DNA of 64,000 nt. Origin: Telopea speciosissima. Lineage: Eukaryota; Streptophyta; Magnoliopsida; Proteales; Proteaceae. Positions 48,880 through 58,669 of this stretch are shown piece after piece. Each line of letters opens with the position of its first letter. The stretch's first letter is position 1. The position numbers and the translations under genes are program-made. Where the stretch lies: assembly GCF_018873765.1 (NCBI RefSeq), contig NC_057924.1:3410001-3474000 (forward strand), read 5' to 3'. The notes beneath the pieces are model-generated. The model was not told the DNA's origin. It made no database searches and saw only the letters and a program-made list of their open reading frames with translations.

Positions 48880-48999
48880 TTTATCCTCTCAATTACACTG
48901 TTCGTACTTGACGTCAAGTACATCTAATAGAGGGAGGTGGACCCCATGTGGACCCCACCTCGTGACTTCAAATACGGACAGTGTAATTGAGAGGATAAA
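48880..48999. mobile_element. Palindromic MITE
   Basis: The ends TTTATCCTCTCAATTACACTG and their complement (CAGTGTAATTGAGAGGATAAA) are perfect inverted repeats. A second inner palindrome, TACTTGACGTCAAGTA, lies inside. A related, partly lost copy lies at about 61316-61424. Confidence 0.8.
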
Positions 49000-49078
49000 T
49001 ATCCATCTACGTGACCCCACCCCTCCTCCTGCCCTTCTCCTTCGGCTAGCTTCCATTCCCTTTTTTTTTTTTTTTTGG

Positions 49079-49350
49079 ATAAAGATGAGTTGAATGAAAA
49101 GCTTGATCACTTGAGTTACTAAGGAGTTACCTTGGAATCAATTTAAAAACAGGGGATTTAAACCGTGTTTCAGTCTTCCCTAACTAGGCTCCTCCGGCCC
49201 CTCCCTCTCCTGTTGCAAACCCCCCTTCCTCTCCCTCCCTTCCCCTGCCCCGCCTCAGCAAGGGAGTCACCTACATGACCCCATCCCTCCTCCTCAAGGA
49301 AAGGGTGGGAAGGGAAGGGCAAGGGATCATTTCAAATGTTAAAATGGGTG
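49079..49350 (+). repeat. Three-copy local repeat, copy 2
   Basis: The sequence GAATGAAAAGCTTGATCACT through TTCCCTAACTAGGCTCC and CTGCCCCGCCTCAGCAAGGG to GGCAAGGGATCATTTC matches 57790-58105, and in its first half 46910-47180. Confidence 0.75.
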
Positions 49351-49467
49351 AAGATCGTAGGATAATGCTAATCCACGGGTCACTCGTCTAGGGTGGTACT
49401 GCCAGGGAAATTGCAGATTGGGAACTTGAGAGGATAAAAATCCAGTTCTCACCACCCCATAGGAAAA

Positions 49468-49670
49468 TTATTCTCTCCAATTCCCTATAGCTTGGCAGTG
49501 CGACTGTACTAGTGTGGATGTCCGACATGTGGCAGCTCAAACATCCAACAGTTCGAGCTTGTTGACTATGATCAACTCAAACCATTGAATGTCCAAACTG
49601 CCACATGTTGGATATTCACACAAGCACTACCGCATTGCCGAACTATAGGGAATTGGAGAGGATAATAATT
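49468..49670. mobile_element. MITE with long inverted termini
   Basis: ATTATTCTCTCCAATTCCCT then ATAG, TTGGCA and GTGC at the left mirrors GCATTGCC, GAACTATAGGGAATTGG and AGAGGATAAT at the right, about 37 bases with few differences. The middle also folds (CGACATGTGGCAG against CTGCCACATGTTGG). The TSD is not certain. Confidence 0.75.
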
Positions 49671-50445
49671 CACCCCGACATGAGTAGATGATCCGGAAAT
49701 CGAAATATAGGAGAGAGATGGAGGGAGGTTGGAATCGAAGAGAACCTTTCTTGGCAAAGTAAGTAGCATTTTGACAAGTGTGTGGTTTGTGTGATTACAC
49801 CTTCATAAAAAAAAGCTGCATTGAATGCGTGGGTTTAGTCCCACATTGTGTGTGTGTGTGCATGTGGTATGGTGTGTGTTGTGTTGTCTATCTGTCATTC
49901 CATGGTCTATAAGTAACATTTTGGGATTGGTGTGTGGTTTGTGTGATTACAGTTTCATCTGGAAAAAAAAAAAAGAGTAAATTACACATCACCCCTTGAT
50001 TTCAAACGAAACTCAGATTACCCCTTGGTTTTTGAAAAAACTCAAATCACCCCTTCATTTAGACCCCAATATGACAAATTAGTTCTACCATTAGTTTTAT
50101 GCTTTTAAGTGATGTCAGTCAGTTAAAAAAAATTAGGGATAAATGATATATCACCCCCTGTTTTCAATTGAAACTCAGATCACCCCTTGGTTTTGAAAAA
50201 ACTCAAATCACCCCCTCTACAGTAACGATGTTAATCTGCTGTTAGTTATTAATGTGAAAGGACTATTTTGCCCTTATACTAAAACATTAGAATTAAATTT
50301 ACAATACTATCCTTCCTTCATCTTCAACCTAAAATACCCACCCCTTTCCTGCAACTCCGATGGCTGCACCTCCACTGGCCGACGTCAATGAGCGCCAGAC
50401 CCAGACCGGAAAGCTACAACACGAGAAGGCCACCCACCTGCACAC

Positions 50446-50476
<31 letters not shown>

Positions 50477-51489
50477 CAACGCAACACGTACATTACCACT
50501 TACTTTTGGTTTTTACTATTTTCTTTGATTTGTCTTCCTGAGTTTTGTTTAGGCTTTATGCTTAAGTGTAGCAGCCATACGAGGCTTTGGGGCTTTAGCC
50601 ATTTCTTCCCCTTCCCTTCTAATAAAATCTCCCTTCGGAAGTTATGCTACTCGGCTGCTCTTCCTATGTTCTTTCATTAACTTCAGTAAACAACAGTTTA
50701 AGTATCCTGGACGAGAATAATGTCGGTGAATAACCAATTCGGAATCAGGCTTTGTAGGCTGATGTTGAGGAACAGATTAAAATTTTGAGCTAAAGAATCA
50801 CTAGGACTCAAAATACCTCCCACCATGTGAAGAATATACTTATAATATTGCTCAATTCAAAAATTTCCTTCATTTGGAATCGGAATCACAATCACTAGCA
50901 CTCGAAGACAAAGCAGGGAACTTTTCCCAATTTCAGGTTTTGCAGAAGCAAGCCCTCGAGCACACTTTCCTCTCTACAGCACCAAAGACACACAAACTGA
51001 AAATCCACTGGATACCCCAATTAACCAAAACCCAACTCCAAAACTATGAGAACTTCCCAAAACAGAACAGTTTCGAAGCCGAAATTTCACTATATAGCTT
51101 CCGTTGATAAGCCAAGAGAAGTAAAGAGAACCTCAGGAGGAGTATGTAAGATGAACAAACCCAGATAATAATCCTCTCAGCAAAGTGACCCAGTTCGTCA
51201 AACCAGCAAATTACGATATTTCAGAACTCAAAAATAGGTTAGAATTCACCATACATAGGAATTCATATGAGAGGGGGGAGGACGAAGGAAAGAGTATTGG
51301 GTCCCCCTCTACAGAGTTTTAACAAGGAAATCTCTTTCACTCGAACCTCTCACTCCAACTTTTGACTTTAACCTGTTCCCTATGAATAAGCTCATTCAAA
51401 TATTCTTTCGGTTTTTACTCCTCTTTTTCCTCCTCTTCCTCCCGCTTCAGTTGTTCAGACTCAATGGTTTTTTTTTTTTTTTTTTTTTT

Positions 51490-53074
51490 GGGTAAAATGT
51501 ACTCTCTATAATGCACCCAATATTTCTCGTACCCCCTAAGTTTCTGATAAATCCACGGACCACTCCCTTAATATTCCACGTACCATCCCTATTTTATCTT
51601 TCTAAAAGCATTTAAGTCCAAAAATGTAAAAAATAATCAAACTACCTTTTCTTCTATTTTTTTTCTAAAATTTGAAAAAATCTAATTGCCCTAAACTATT
51701 TGCTAAAATTTAAAAAGATCAAAATACCATCTTCTTCCCCAAATCATCATCTTCTTTTAAGAACCCAATACCACCACCACCACCCTCCATTAACACCATC
51801 ACCTCCGTGAAGCCCCACCTCCAGCACCAATAGGAATCAAATCATTTCTTTCTCATTCAATTAGAGAAGATTTCATAGAATAGTTCCAAAACTTAATTGG
51901 ACAAAAATAAAAAATCCAAGTTGGATGGGAGAAGCGGAACAAAGAGATTGTTGATTACTTCTAACACGGGTCTGTAGCCTTCCTAATTTTAACTTGCAGG
52001 AGCCTTTTCTCGACTACTCTTCCGATGAATTCTTCAAATGTGGAAGAAAATTCACCAAAGTGTATCCGAATCTCCAACTTTTCTTCCTTGCTTTTTCAAT
52101 TTTCCTACTCAATTGGGATTCCTGTCTTTGACCATCTAGAGAAAGTTGAGGAAAGAGGAGGGAGAAGAGAGTGGGGCTTGGTTTGCTGGAAACGATTGGG
52201 TGAGACCTGGTTTTAGCAAGAACAGGTTGAGCATCGACGGGTGAGAGGTGTAGAAGCTAGTTACTGGTATGAGGGTTGAACAACTAAAAATTATCAGAAT
52301 GTTCCGTAATTCTTGACTTTGGAGGGTATTTGGGGCCGGTTTGTTGTCTGTGAGCATGAGATCAGACTGGATTTGCCAAATAAATTAAAGATTTTCTTTT
52401 TTTCTCGTTGGGGTTCTATCAGTTTGGGCTGACATTTGGGTATATGTGTACCCTGGAGAGATTCAAATTGTAAACGGAGGTCGGAAAGTTGCCTGAGTTG
52501 GGGGTTCTAAGATCAAGTTTCAGGTTGGATTCCTTCCTACTCTACTGCCAGGAACAATTACAGATAGCTTTCTTTGATGATTCGAGGGCTGTTTCGCTGG
52601 TTATAACTTAGATTTCATAGGGTTATGAGTTGTGATTCAGGTCCTAAAATTCCATTTGATCCATTCTATCTTGAGGAGGATTTTCTCCTTCGTAGGTTCC
52701 TGTGGTAGGGGCGGAGGAGTTGGAGGTGGGGCTTCACGGTGGTGATGGTGTTAATGGTGGGTGGTGGTGGTGCTTGTGGTGGTCGTAGTAGTATTGGGTA
52801 TCTAAAAGAAGATGATGATTTGGGGAAGATGAGGGCATTTTTGGTCTTTTCAAATTTAAGCAAATAGTTCAAGGCAATTAGGTCTTTTCAAATTTTAGAA
52901 AAAATAGAAAAAAGGGTAGTTTGGTCATTTTTTAGTATTTTAGACTTAAATGAGTTTAGGGGGTAAAGTAGGGGTGGTACGTGAAATATTGAGGAGTGGT
53001 ACGTGGACTTATCAGAAGCTTAAGAGGGTACGAGGAATATTGGGTGCATTACAAGGGGTACGTGTATTTTACCC
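51490..53074. mobile_element. Long-TIR Mutator-like element, 1585 bases
   Basis: Arms of about 350 bases (51490-51840 and 52690-53074) are inverted repeats starting GGGTAAAATGTACTC and GGGTAAAATACACGT. They run through GCACCCAATATTTCTCGTAC (inverted near 53030) to the CACCACC-rich inner part. The target lies in a T-run (TTTTTTTTT left, TCTTTTTTT right), which hides the exact TSD. The middle, 51.84-52.69 kb, is 850 bases without a recognised protein and may be captured host DNA. Confidence 0.85.
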
Positions 53075-53227
53075 TCTTTTTTTTTCTAGTGTTGTTCCAT
53101 CTTGAAAAAAAAAAATTTATTCTCTTCACTCTCTTTCTTCTCTCCGATGAAGTTCAGCTTGAGATTGAGTTGCTGGTGAGGAATAGAGTGGTGTGAGGAA
53201 GATGATAGAATTTGGGGTTTTTAGTTA

Positions 53228-54833
53228 GGGAAATTTTCAGCGCCCCCCTCCGTTGGACCGTGGAATTAATGCCAACTCATTAAGTCCCAATATTTCAATT
53301 TGGGCCAAAAAACTAACGGAAATCACATTGTAACAGTTAAGTAGTGATGTCACCATGTTAGTAATTTTGTAAAGTCAATTTTGCCCTTGTTTTATTTTTT
53401 TTTAATTCCTTTTTCTTTCCTTCTTCTCCTTCTTCTCCTTCTGCTGTTTTTTCCACTGCCGCCATTGCCGCTGCCACCACCACCACCTCCAACCCTCCTT
53501 CTCTCGCTCCCCTGCAACCCCGCCACCACCCTCTCCAGTCTTCCCAGCCCCATCATATTCTCAGCAATTCAACCTTTCTAAAAGTGGGTTGCAGGTAAGA
53601 AAATTTTCAGGGTTCAAAATTCACAGGAAAAAACAGAAAGGTTAGGGAAAGAATGGATCAGACTCTTGGCTTGGATTCGCCGAAGAGAAAAAATAGCTTA
53701 GTATCATCAGAGTCGAGAAGTTGGGGAAAGAATCATCACTTCCATCCATTCCATACAAATCTCATTTTTCATCCCAAATTAAAACCCTAATCACGTAAAA
53801 AACAGAAATTCAGAAAGAGATAAAATGAGAAGATAAAAAAGAGAAATAGAATTTCTCCGGATCTGCAAGGGCACCTTTGATGCCGTCATTGCACCATCAT
53901 GAATTCTCTCTCTCTCTCTCTTCGTTTTTTTCCTGTGTCCGCTTTAGGGTTTTTTCCCCCAAATACCAACCATGGAATTGGAGCAGATAATTTTCCTGGA
54001 ATTAGGAGATGGGGACTTTGGAATTGGGAGAAGAAATGGAAATGGAAAATTTCCATTATGGGGGACTTTTGTCTCTTCACTCCCCAGATTCTCACTTCAC
54101 ACAGTTATCTCTAACCAAGGATCGATCTGAGAGAATTGAAAGAGAGCTTTAATCTGAAACTTACTCACCTGGTAGAGTGAGTTCAAACAATTGGAACAAC
54201 CAGAAAGCTTGTTCCCTCTCCTTTAATCTGGAACTTACTCATCTTGTTGCTACTCAAGCAATCCTTCTCAAGGCGATTCACATTCTCACCACCGAAAAGC
54301 TTCTCCTCTTTCGACACCAAGAACGCATCAGAACAGCTCAAGGGTTGGAGCCTTGTACCACAATAGCAATAGACGAGAACGCAAGTCTGAGTATGCAAAG
54401 TATGCAGAGTAGAGCCAAGCGGCAAGCACAGGGCAGCAGTGGCTTCGTTTCAGCCCTGTGTGTGCATTAATTTGGGTTATTTTCATTGCACCGCAAGCGT
54501 TGTTGAAGGCGTGGAAGAGCTCGTTAGGGAGGTTGAGAGGGCAGCCATGGAGGTTGAATTGTTCGGAGAAGGCTGGGATCGTGGTTGGATGAGATGGGGT
54601 TGAGAAGAATGGTTGGATTAGAGCTGGATGAGATGGGGTTGGGAAGAAAGTCCCCATTTTCCATTTCCATTTTTTGTCCCTTTGTTCAACTGAGGGTAGT
54701 TTAGACATCTTACTCCCACTCAGTTAACTCTCGGTTATTTCCATTAGGTTTTGGGCCCAAATTGAAATATTGGGACTTAATGAGTTGGCATTAATTCCAC
54801 GGTCCAACAGAAGGGGGGCGCTGAAAATTTCCC
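53228..54833. mobile_element. Long-TIR Mutator-like element, 1606 bases, perfect 9-base TSD
   Basis: TTTTAGTTA occurs at 53219-53227 and 54834-54842. The arms, at least 110 bases, start GGGAAATTTTCAGCGCCCCC on both ends and continue GACCGTGGAATTAATGCC and TTGGGCC. The middle (53.4-54.7 kb) has a Pro/Leu-rich pyrimidine block at 53.45 and the minus-strand peptide LPNELFHAFNNACGAMK near 54.5 kb, which I do not recognise. No transposase is seen. Confidence 0.9.
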
Positions 54834-55254
54834 TTTTAGTTATAAAGGTAAAAACGTAAATCAACACTGGTCAAGGTAGTTTAGGGATTTAAATTTATTT
54901 AACTGGGTGACATCATCACTGAACAGCATAAAGCTAAAGTTAAGGATTAATTTGTCATTTTGGGGTCTAAACCAGGGGGTGATCTAAGTTTCGATTGAAA
55001 ACTAAGGGGTGTTGTGTAATTTATCCTAATCCCTAAACTACTCTTGATCAATGTTAAAGATGAAGGAAAGGTAGTATTGTAAATTTAATTCTAATATTTT
55101 AATACAAAGATAAAATAGTCCTTTCGCATCAATAACTAACAGCAGACTAACACCGTTATTGTAGAAGAGGTGATTTGAGTTTTTTCAAAAATCAGGGAAT
55201 GATCTAAATTTCATTTGAAAACCAGGGGGTGACGTGTAATTTACCCCCAAAAAA

Positions 55255-55668
55255 TAATAGCACTTCTGCCGGGTAGAAAGAGAAGTAAAATTTAGAAATT
55301 TTATCTCTAACACGGAAGAGTCGATCGGCAGAGCAAGCAGCAATGTCGGAAGCGATATCCCATCCATTATCTCCTCCTAAAGGTTCAGCATCATCTTGTA
55401 AGGCTGGACCAACACTATCGATTGGCCCGGTTACTGAGGATGAAATCAGGGCTGCATTTCTGCAAATGACTCTAGTTACTACAGAACAGGCAGACCAGGT
55501 AGTCATTTCGGAAGCGATATCCCATCCATTATCTCCTTCAGCATCATCTTCTAAGACTGGACCAGTTACTGAGAATGAAATCAGGGCTGCATTGCTGAAT
55601 ATGGCACCAGTTACTACACGTGATCTTGTTTTTAACTTTAAAGCAAGACTAAAATCGAAGGAGGTATG
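55255..55668 (+). pseudogene. Chimeric duplication: phytocyanin exon 1 and TFIIF alpha exon 8, twice
   Basis: On the minus strand, 55310-55370 reads GGDNGWDIASDIAACSADRL, the start of the phytocyanin domain found at 60.1 kb. It joins at CTCCT to TFIIF exon 8 on the plus strand (AAAGGTTCAGCATCATCTTG). A second phytocyanin piece (about 55485-55535) and a second exon 8 piece (about 55537-55661) follow. Both pieces keep the orientation of their parent genes. A plus-strand frame from the ATG at 55343 runs through both units: an antisense-phytocyanin leader, the GPVTEDEIRAA motif, then GPVTENEIRAALLNM and FNFKARLKSKE at the old exon end, with the splice donor GTATGT still present. The copied phytocyanin donor is mutated, so that half is dead. 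Confidence 0.82.
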
Positions 55669-57545
55669 TCATTCATTGCCTTTCTGTCTTGATGTTCATC
55701 TGGGGTTTCTTTTTTACATGAATGTTATACCTGTGGAGCAGAGTCAACACTGCCATTGTTGTAAATATCTTTCGCCCCAATGAAAGATCTATTGGAAATA
55801 CATTATTCCCAATGTCAGACTGGTATAAAGATTGAATTACTTTTCTTTTACGATGTCAATCTGAAAATATGGGGACCTCCAAATATGATGAATATACACA
55901 TGAACCTTAGTAGCATTCTATCACAGTGTCAGGGCACTTCTCAATATTTTCTCCAATGGATGGGATGTTTTATATGGATTAACAGGAGTGATGGTGATGA
56001 GCCAAAAAGCCTGTAAGATCTTTAGTAAATACGCAGGAAATGTGCCCACAATCTGGCTTAAGGCTGTTGATGAAGCCCGAGCTAACAATGAAGCTGAGGT
56101 CCATATCTTTGGTTGTGAGCCCATGACCTTAGGACCCTGAGGTGTTTATCTGAGTAACCCTTTTCAGCCTTCTTCTGTTTAATCATCCTGGAAACACCAG
56201 GAAGGCAGTAACTAAGGGTTTAGCAAGCTTGGAATGAAATTAATGTATTTCCTTGGCAGAGAAAAGTTGATATTATGAATATGTGCACTGTAAGAATACA
56301 AGAAAAATTATATGTATACTCATAATTCATATCATGCTTCACATATTTGGCAAGTTTGTATGTGTCATTGATGTAGATTACAAGTCCATATATACCCGCA
56401 GGAACAAACCCCAAAACCAGCCCAGCAAGGTTGTGGGATTCGACTGCTGTGAGTGACAGCCTGGTCTGATGATGTGGCAAGTTTTTGTTGGTTCGATGGA
56501 GCATAACTTAACGCAGCCCCAACCTAGAGAGAAGCATGAAGAAGATAAGAGACCAAGACATAATTAATGAATGAAATTTTGAGGTATTCTTGCACTCGAT
56601 TATGGGAGTAAAACCCCTGTTCAACAGTTGGGATAGCTGTGGGTGAGAGAATTCGGCTGAGAGAGCCATTCCCCTACCGTCCATCTCTTCTCTATCTTCT
56701 CTTCTATTGCAATCAATCCTTCATGCTGCTGTTTCTCTGTTGATCAATACAAGTGCTGTGAAGAATCCTTTGAAGGCTGCAATCAATCCTCAAACACTCC
56801 CAAGTCTGTTGCTGCTGGTGCTGTACCCATCGATCGAAGACCTCTGCTGCAACATCAGAGTGGGATATCTCCACATTCTTTCATCAAACCTGCAGAGTTT
56901 TGGAGCATAACCCCACTCCATCACCCCCTCCATCCGATCCCCACTTCTATCCCATTCCATTGGCTAGAATCCTCCATAGTCACAAACTTTCTATTTTCAT
57001 TCCCCCTTCATAACCTCACTTCTGTCCATCAAAATTACACCAAACTTGCTGCAGATCACCTTCTCCTCAAGGCCTCTACTCGATCCTCATTGGAGCCCAA
57101 ACAAAGTGCTGGTTTGTGAGATAACCCTTGACCCTCTATTTTGGCTTTGCTGCCATATCTTTCAATTCAATCATCAGAATCAAGTGAGACTTTCAGCAGT
57201 GCTTCTACTCCATACAAGCACCAATTGATCTGAGTTTGATCCATTTCCAATGGCTGGTTTGGTTCTTATTTACTAAGTTACTAATTCTGATTTTGTTTCT
57301 AATTTGATGTTCTGCTGCAACCTATCATCGATCCTACTGTAGAGTGGTTCTTAATTGAACCCCTTCTACAATAGTCAATCTTCTTACACTAGGAGAAAAG
57401 GAGAGATTATTTAAAAAAGAAAAAAACTTGACAGAGAAAAACTTCATACATTTTGAATGTTTGAGGTTAAACTACCCTGGTTACAATGAAAACACTTCCA
57501 ATTTAATGGATGAAAATGGTAAATTTTATAATTCCGACCCATGTA
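55669..57545 (+). repeat. Duplicated TFIIF alpha intron 8 sequence
   Basis: After the exon 8 copy, the sequence follows TFIIF intron 8 (43758-44945): TTTACATGAATGTTATACCTGT, CTGTGGAGCAG, GGATGGGATGTTTTATATGG and CCATATCTTTGGTTGTGAG. Part of the intron (about 43880-44240) is missing near 55790. The copy is split by a family X element at 56369-57373 and ends near 57545, before exon 9. After it, the match jumps to the three-copy repeat at 46754. Confidence 0.85.
56369..57373 (+). mobile_element. Family X LTR-like copy 3, inside the TFIIF duplication
   Basis: The parental intron reads GTCATTCTTCTTGC. In the copy GTCAT is followed by TGATGTAGATT and 1005 bases on by GTCAATCTTCTTAC. GTCAT/GTCAA is therefore a 5-base target duplication with one change. 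The element shares GTTGGTTCGATGGAGCA and ATCGATCCTACTGTAG with copy 2. It is LTR-like and non-coding. Confidence 0.75.
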
Positions 57546-57597
57546 TGAACATTTCGTGTTTGCGGTAGAGTACCATATATGGATGAATGTCCTATGA

Positions 57598-58105
57598 AGC
57601 AAAAAAAAACTCCTTGGACTATGCACTATCTTTAATCTTATTGGTGTGATGCTGAAATTTAATTCTCATATCATTTATAATAGTTCGAATAACTTGGGAT
57701 GTCTAAACTGTTTTACCTTGAAATATTCTATATGATTTCTTTCAGCCCAGTTATGGATCGATGAGCTGAATTTTGTTTTTTTTTTGGTGAAGCTGAGCTG
57801 AATGAAAGCTTGATCACTTGAGTTACTAAGGAATTACCTTGGAATCGATTTTAAAAAAAAAAAAGGGATTTAAACCATGTTTCAGTCTTCCCTAACTAGG
57901 CTCCTTCGCCCCCTCCCTCTCCTGTTGCAAACCCCCCTTCCTCTCCCTCCCTACCCCTCCCTCTTCCTACCCCTCCCTCTTCTTCGGCTCTGCCCCTGCC
58001 CCGCCTCAGCAAGGGGGTCACCTACATGACCCCTCCCCTCCTCCTCAAGGAAAGGGGGTGGGATGGGAAGGGAAGGGAAGGGAAGGGCAAGGGATCATTT
58101 CTACT
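57598..58105 (+). repeat. Three-copy local repeat, copy 3
   Basis: Collinear with 46754-47180 and, from 57790, with 49079-49350. It adds a GGGAAG tandem near 58070-58090. Its start coincides with the end of the TFIIF intron duplication, so both may be parts of one event with the 44945-46754 segment deleted. Confidence 0.75.
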
Positions 58106-58669
58106 AGGGGTGGGAGAGTGACAGACTCGGACTGGGCACAACGCTAGCGTGTCCAGTCTTTTTGGACCATTTTATGTTGACATGTTTTCGGGGAAGTAAA
58201 AATGTTTATCTATTTTTGTTTTATTTCGGAACATTTTATATTGAAACAAATCCATGTCAACGTAACTATTAAGATATTACATATTTACATGTCAAACGAT
58301 AATGTAATAAAGAATGCTGTCAGACTGCATAGCATATTCTAGCGTCTCTTTCTGTCTATCTCTCTCCTCTAAAGATAGGAGGTAAATATGTCATTTTATA
58401 AACAGTAGGAGAGAGAAAATATATTATGCAAAACAATACCAAAAGGCAAGTATTATCATCAAAGATCAAACCATGTAATTTAAACAAGTCCCTAATTATC
58501 ACATTAAGTATCAAATAATCAAAGCCTTAAAAATTCCAATCCCAAACAGAAAACATGTTTAAGTAAGAAGAGCATCTGGTCCTCTAAGTAAAAGTAAAAT
58601 TAACAGGGAAAGCCAAATCTGAAATCCTTCTCTCAAGTGAGCCTAGCTAGTCTAGTCTTTTTCTAATAC
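58106..58669. other. Spacer between the repeat block and the phytocyanin gene
   Basis: AT-rich sequence with no supported gene. It must hold the 3' UTR and poly-A site of the phytocyanin gene on the minus strand. Confidence 0.45.

Larger units (their letters stand above)
49975..55247. mobile_element. Interleaved pair of long-TIR Mutator-like elements
   Basis: Two related arm types are present. Type A runs 49975-50135 and, inverted, 54843-55029. Type B runs 50137-50345 and, inverted, 55035-55247. All start like GGGTAAATTACACATCACCCC, the B arms sharing CAATAACGGTGTTAGTCTGC-like sequence. The order is A, B, inverted A, inverted B, which is interleaved and not nested. Runs of A lie at both outer edges, so a TSD is ambiguous. 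Inside are two complete long-TIR elements (51490 and 53228) and 50.35-51.48 kb of unrecognised sequence with an AG microsatellite at 50450. No transposase is seen. Confidence 0.7.

Noticed and set aside
50360-50680. ORF beginning MAAPPLADVNERQ
   Set aside because: It runs through an AG microsatellite into low-complexity sequence. It could be captured DNA but there is no recognisable homologue.
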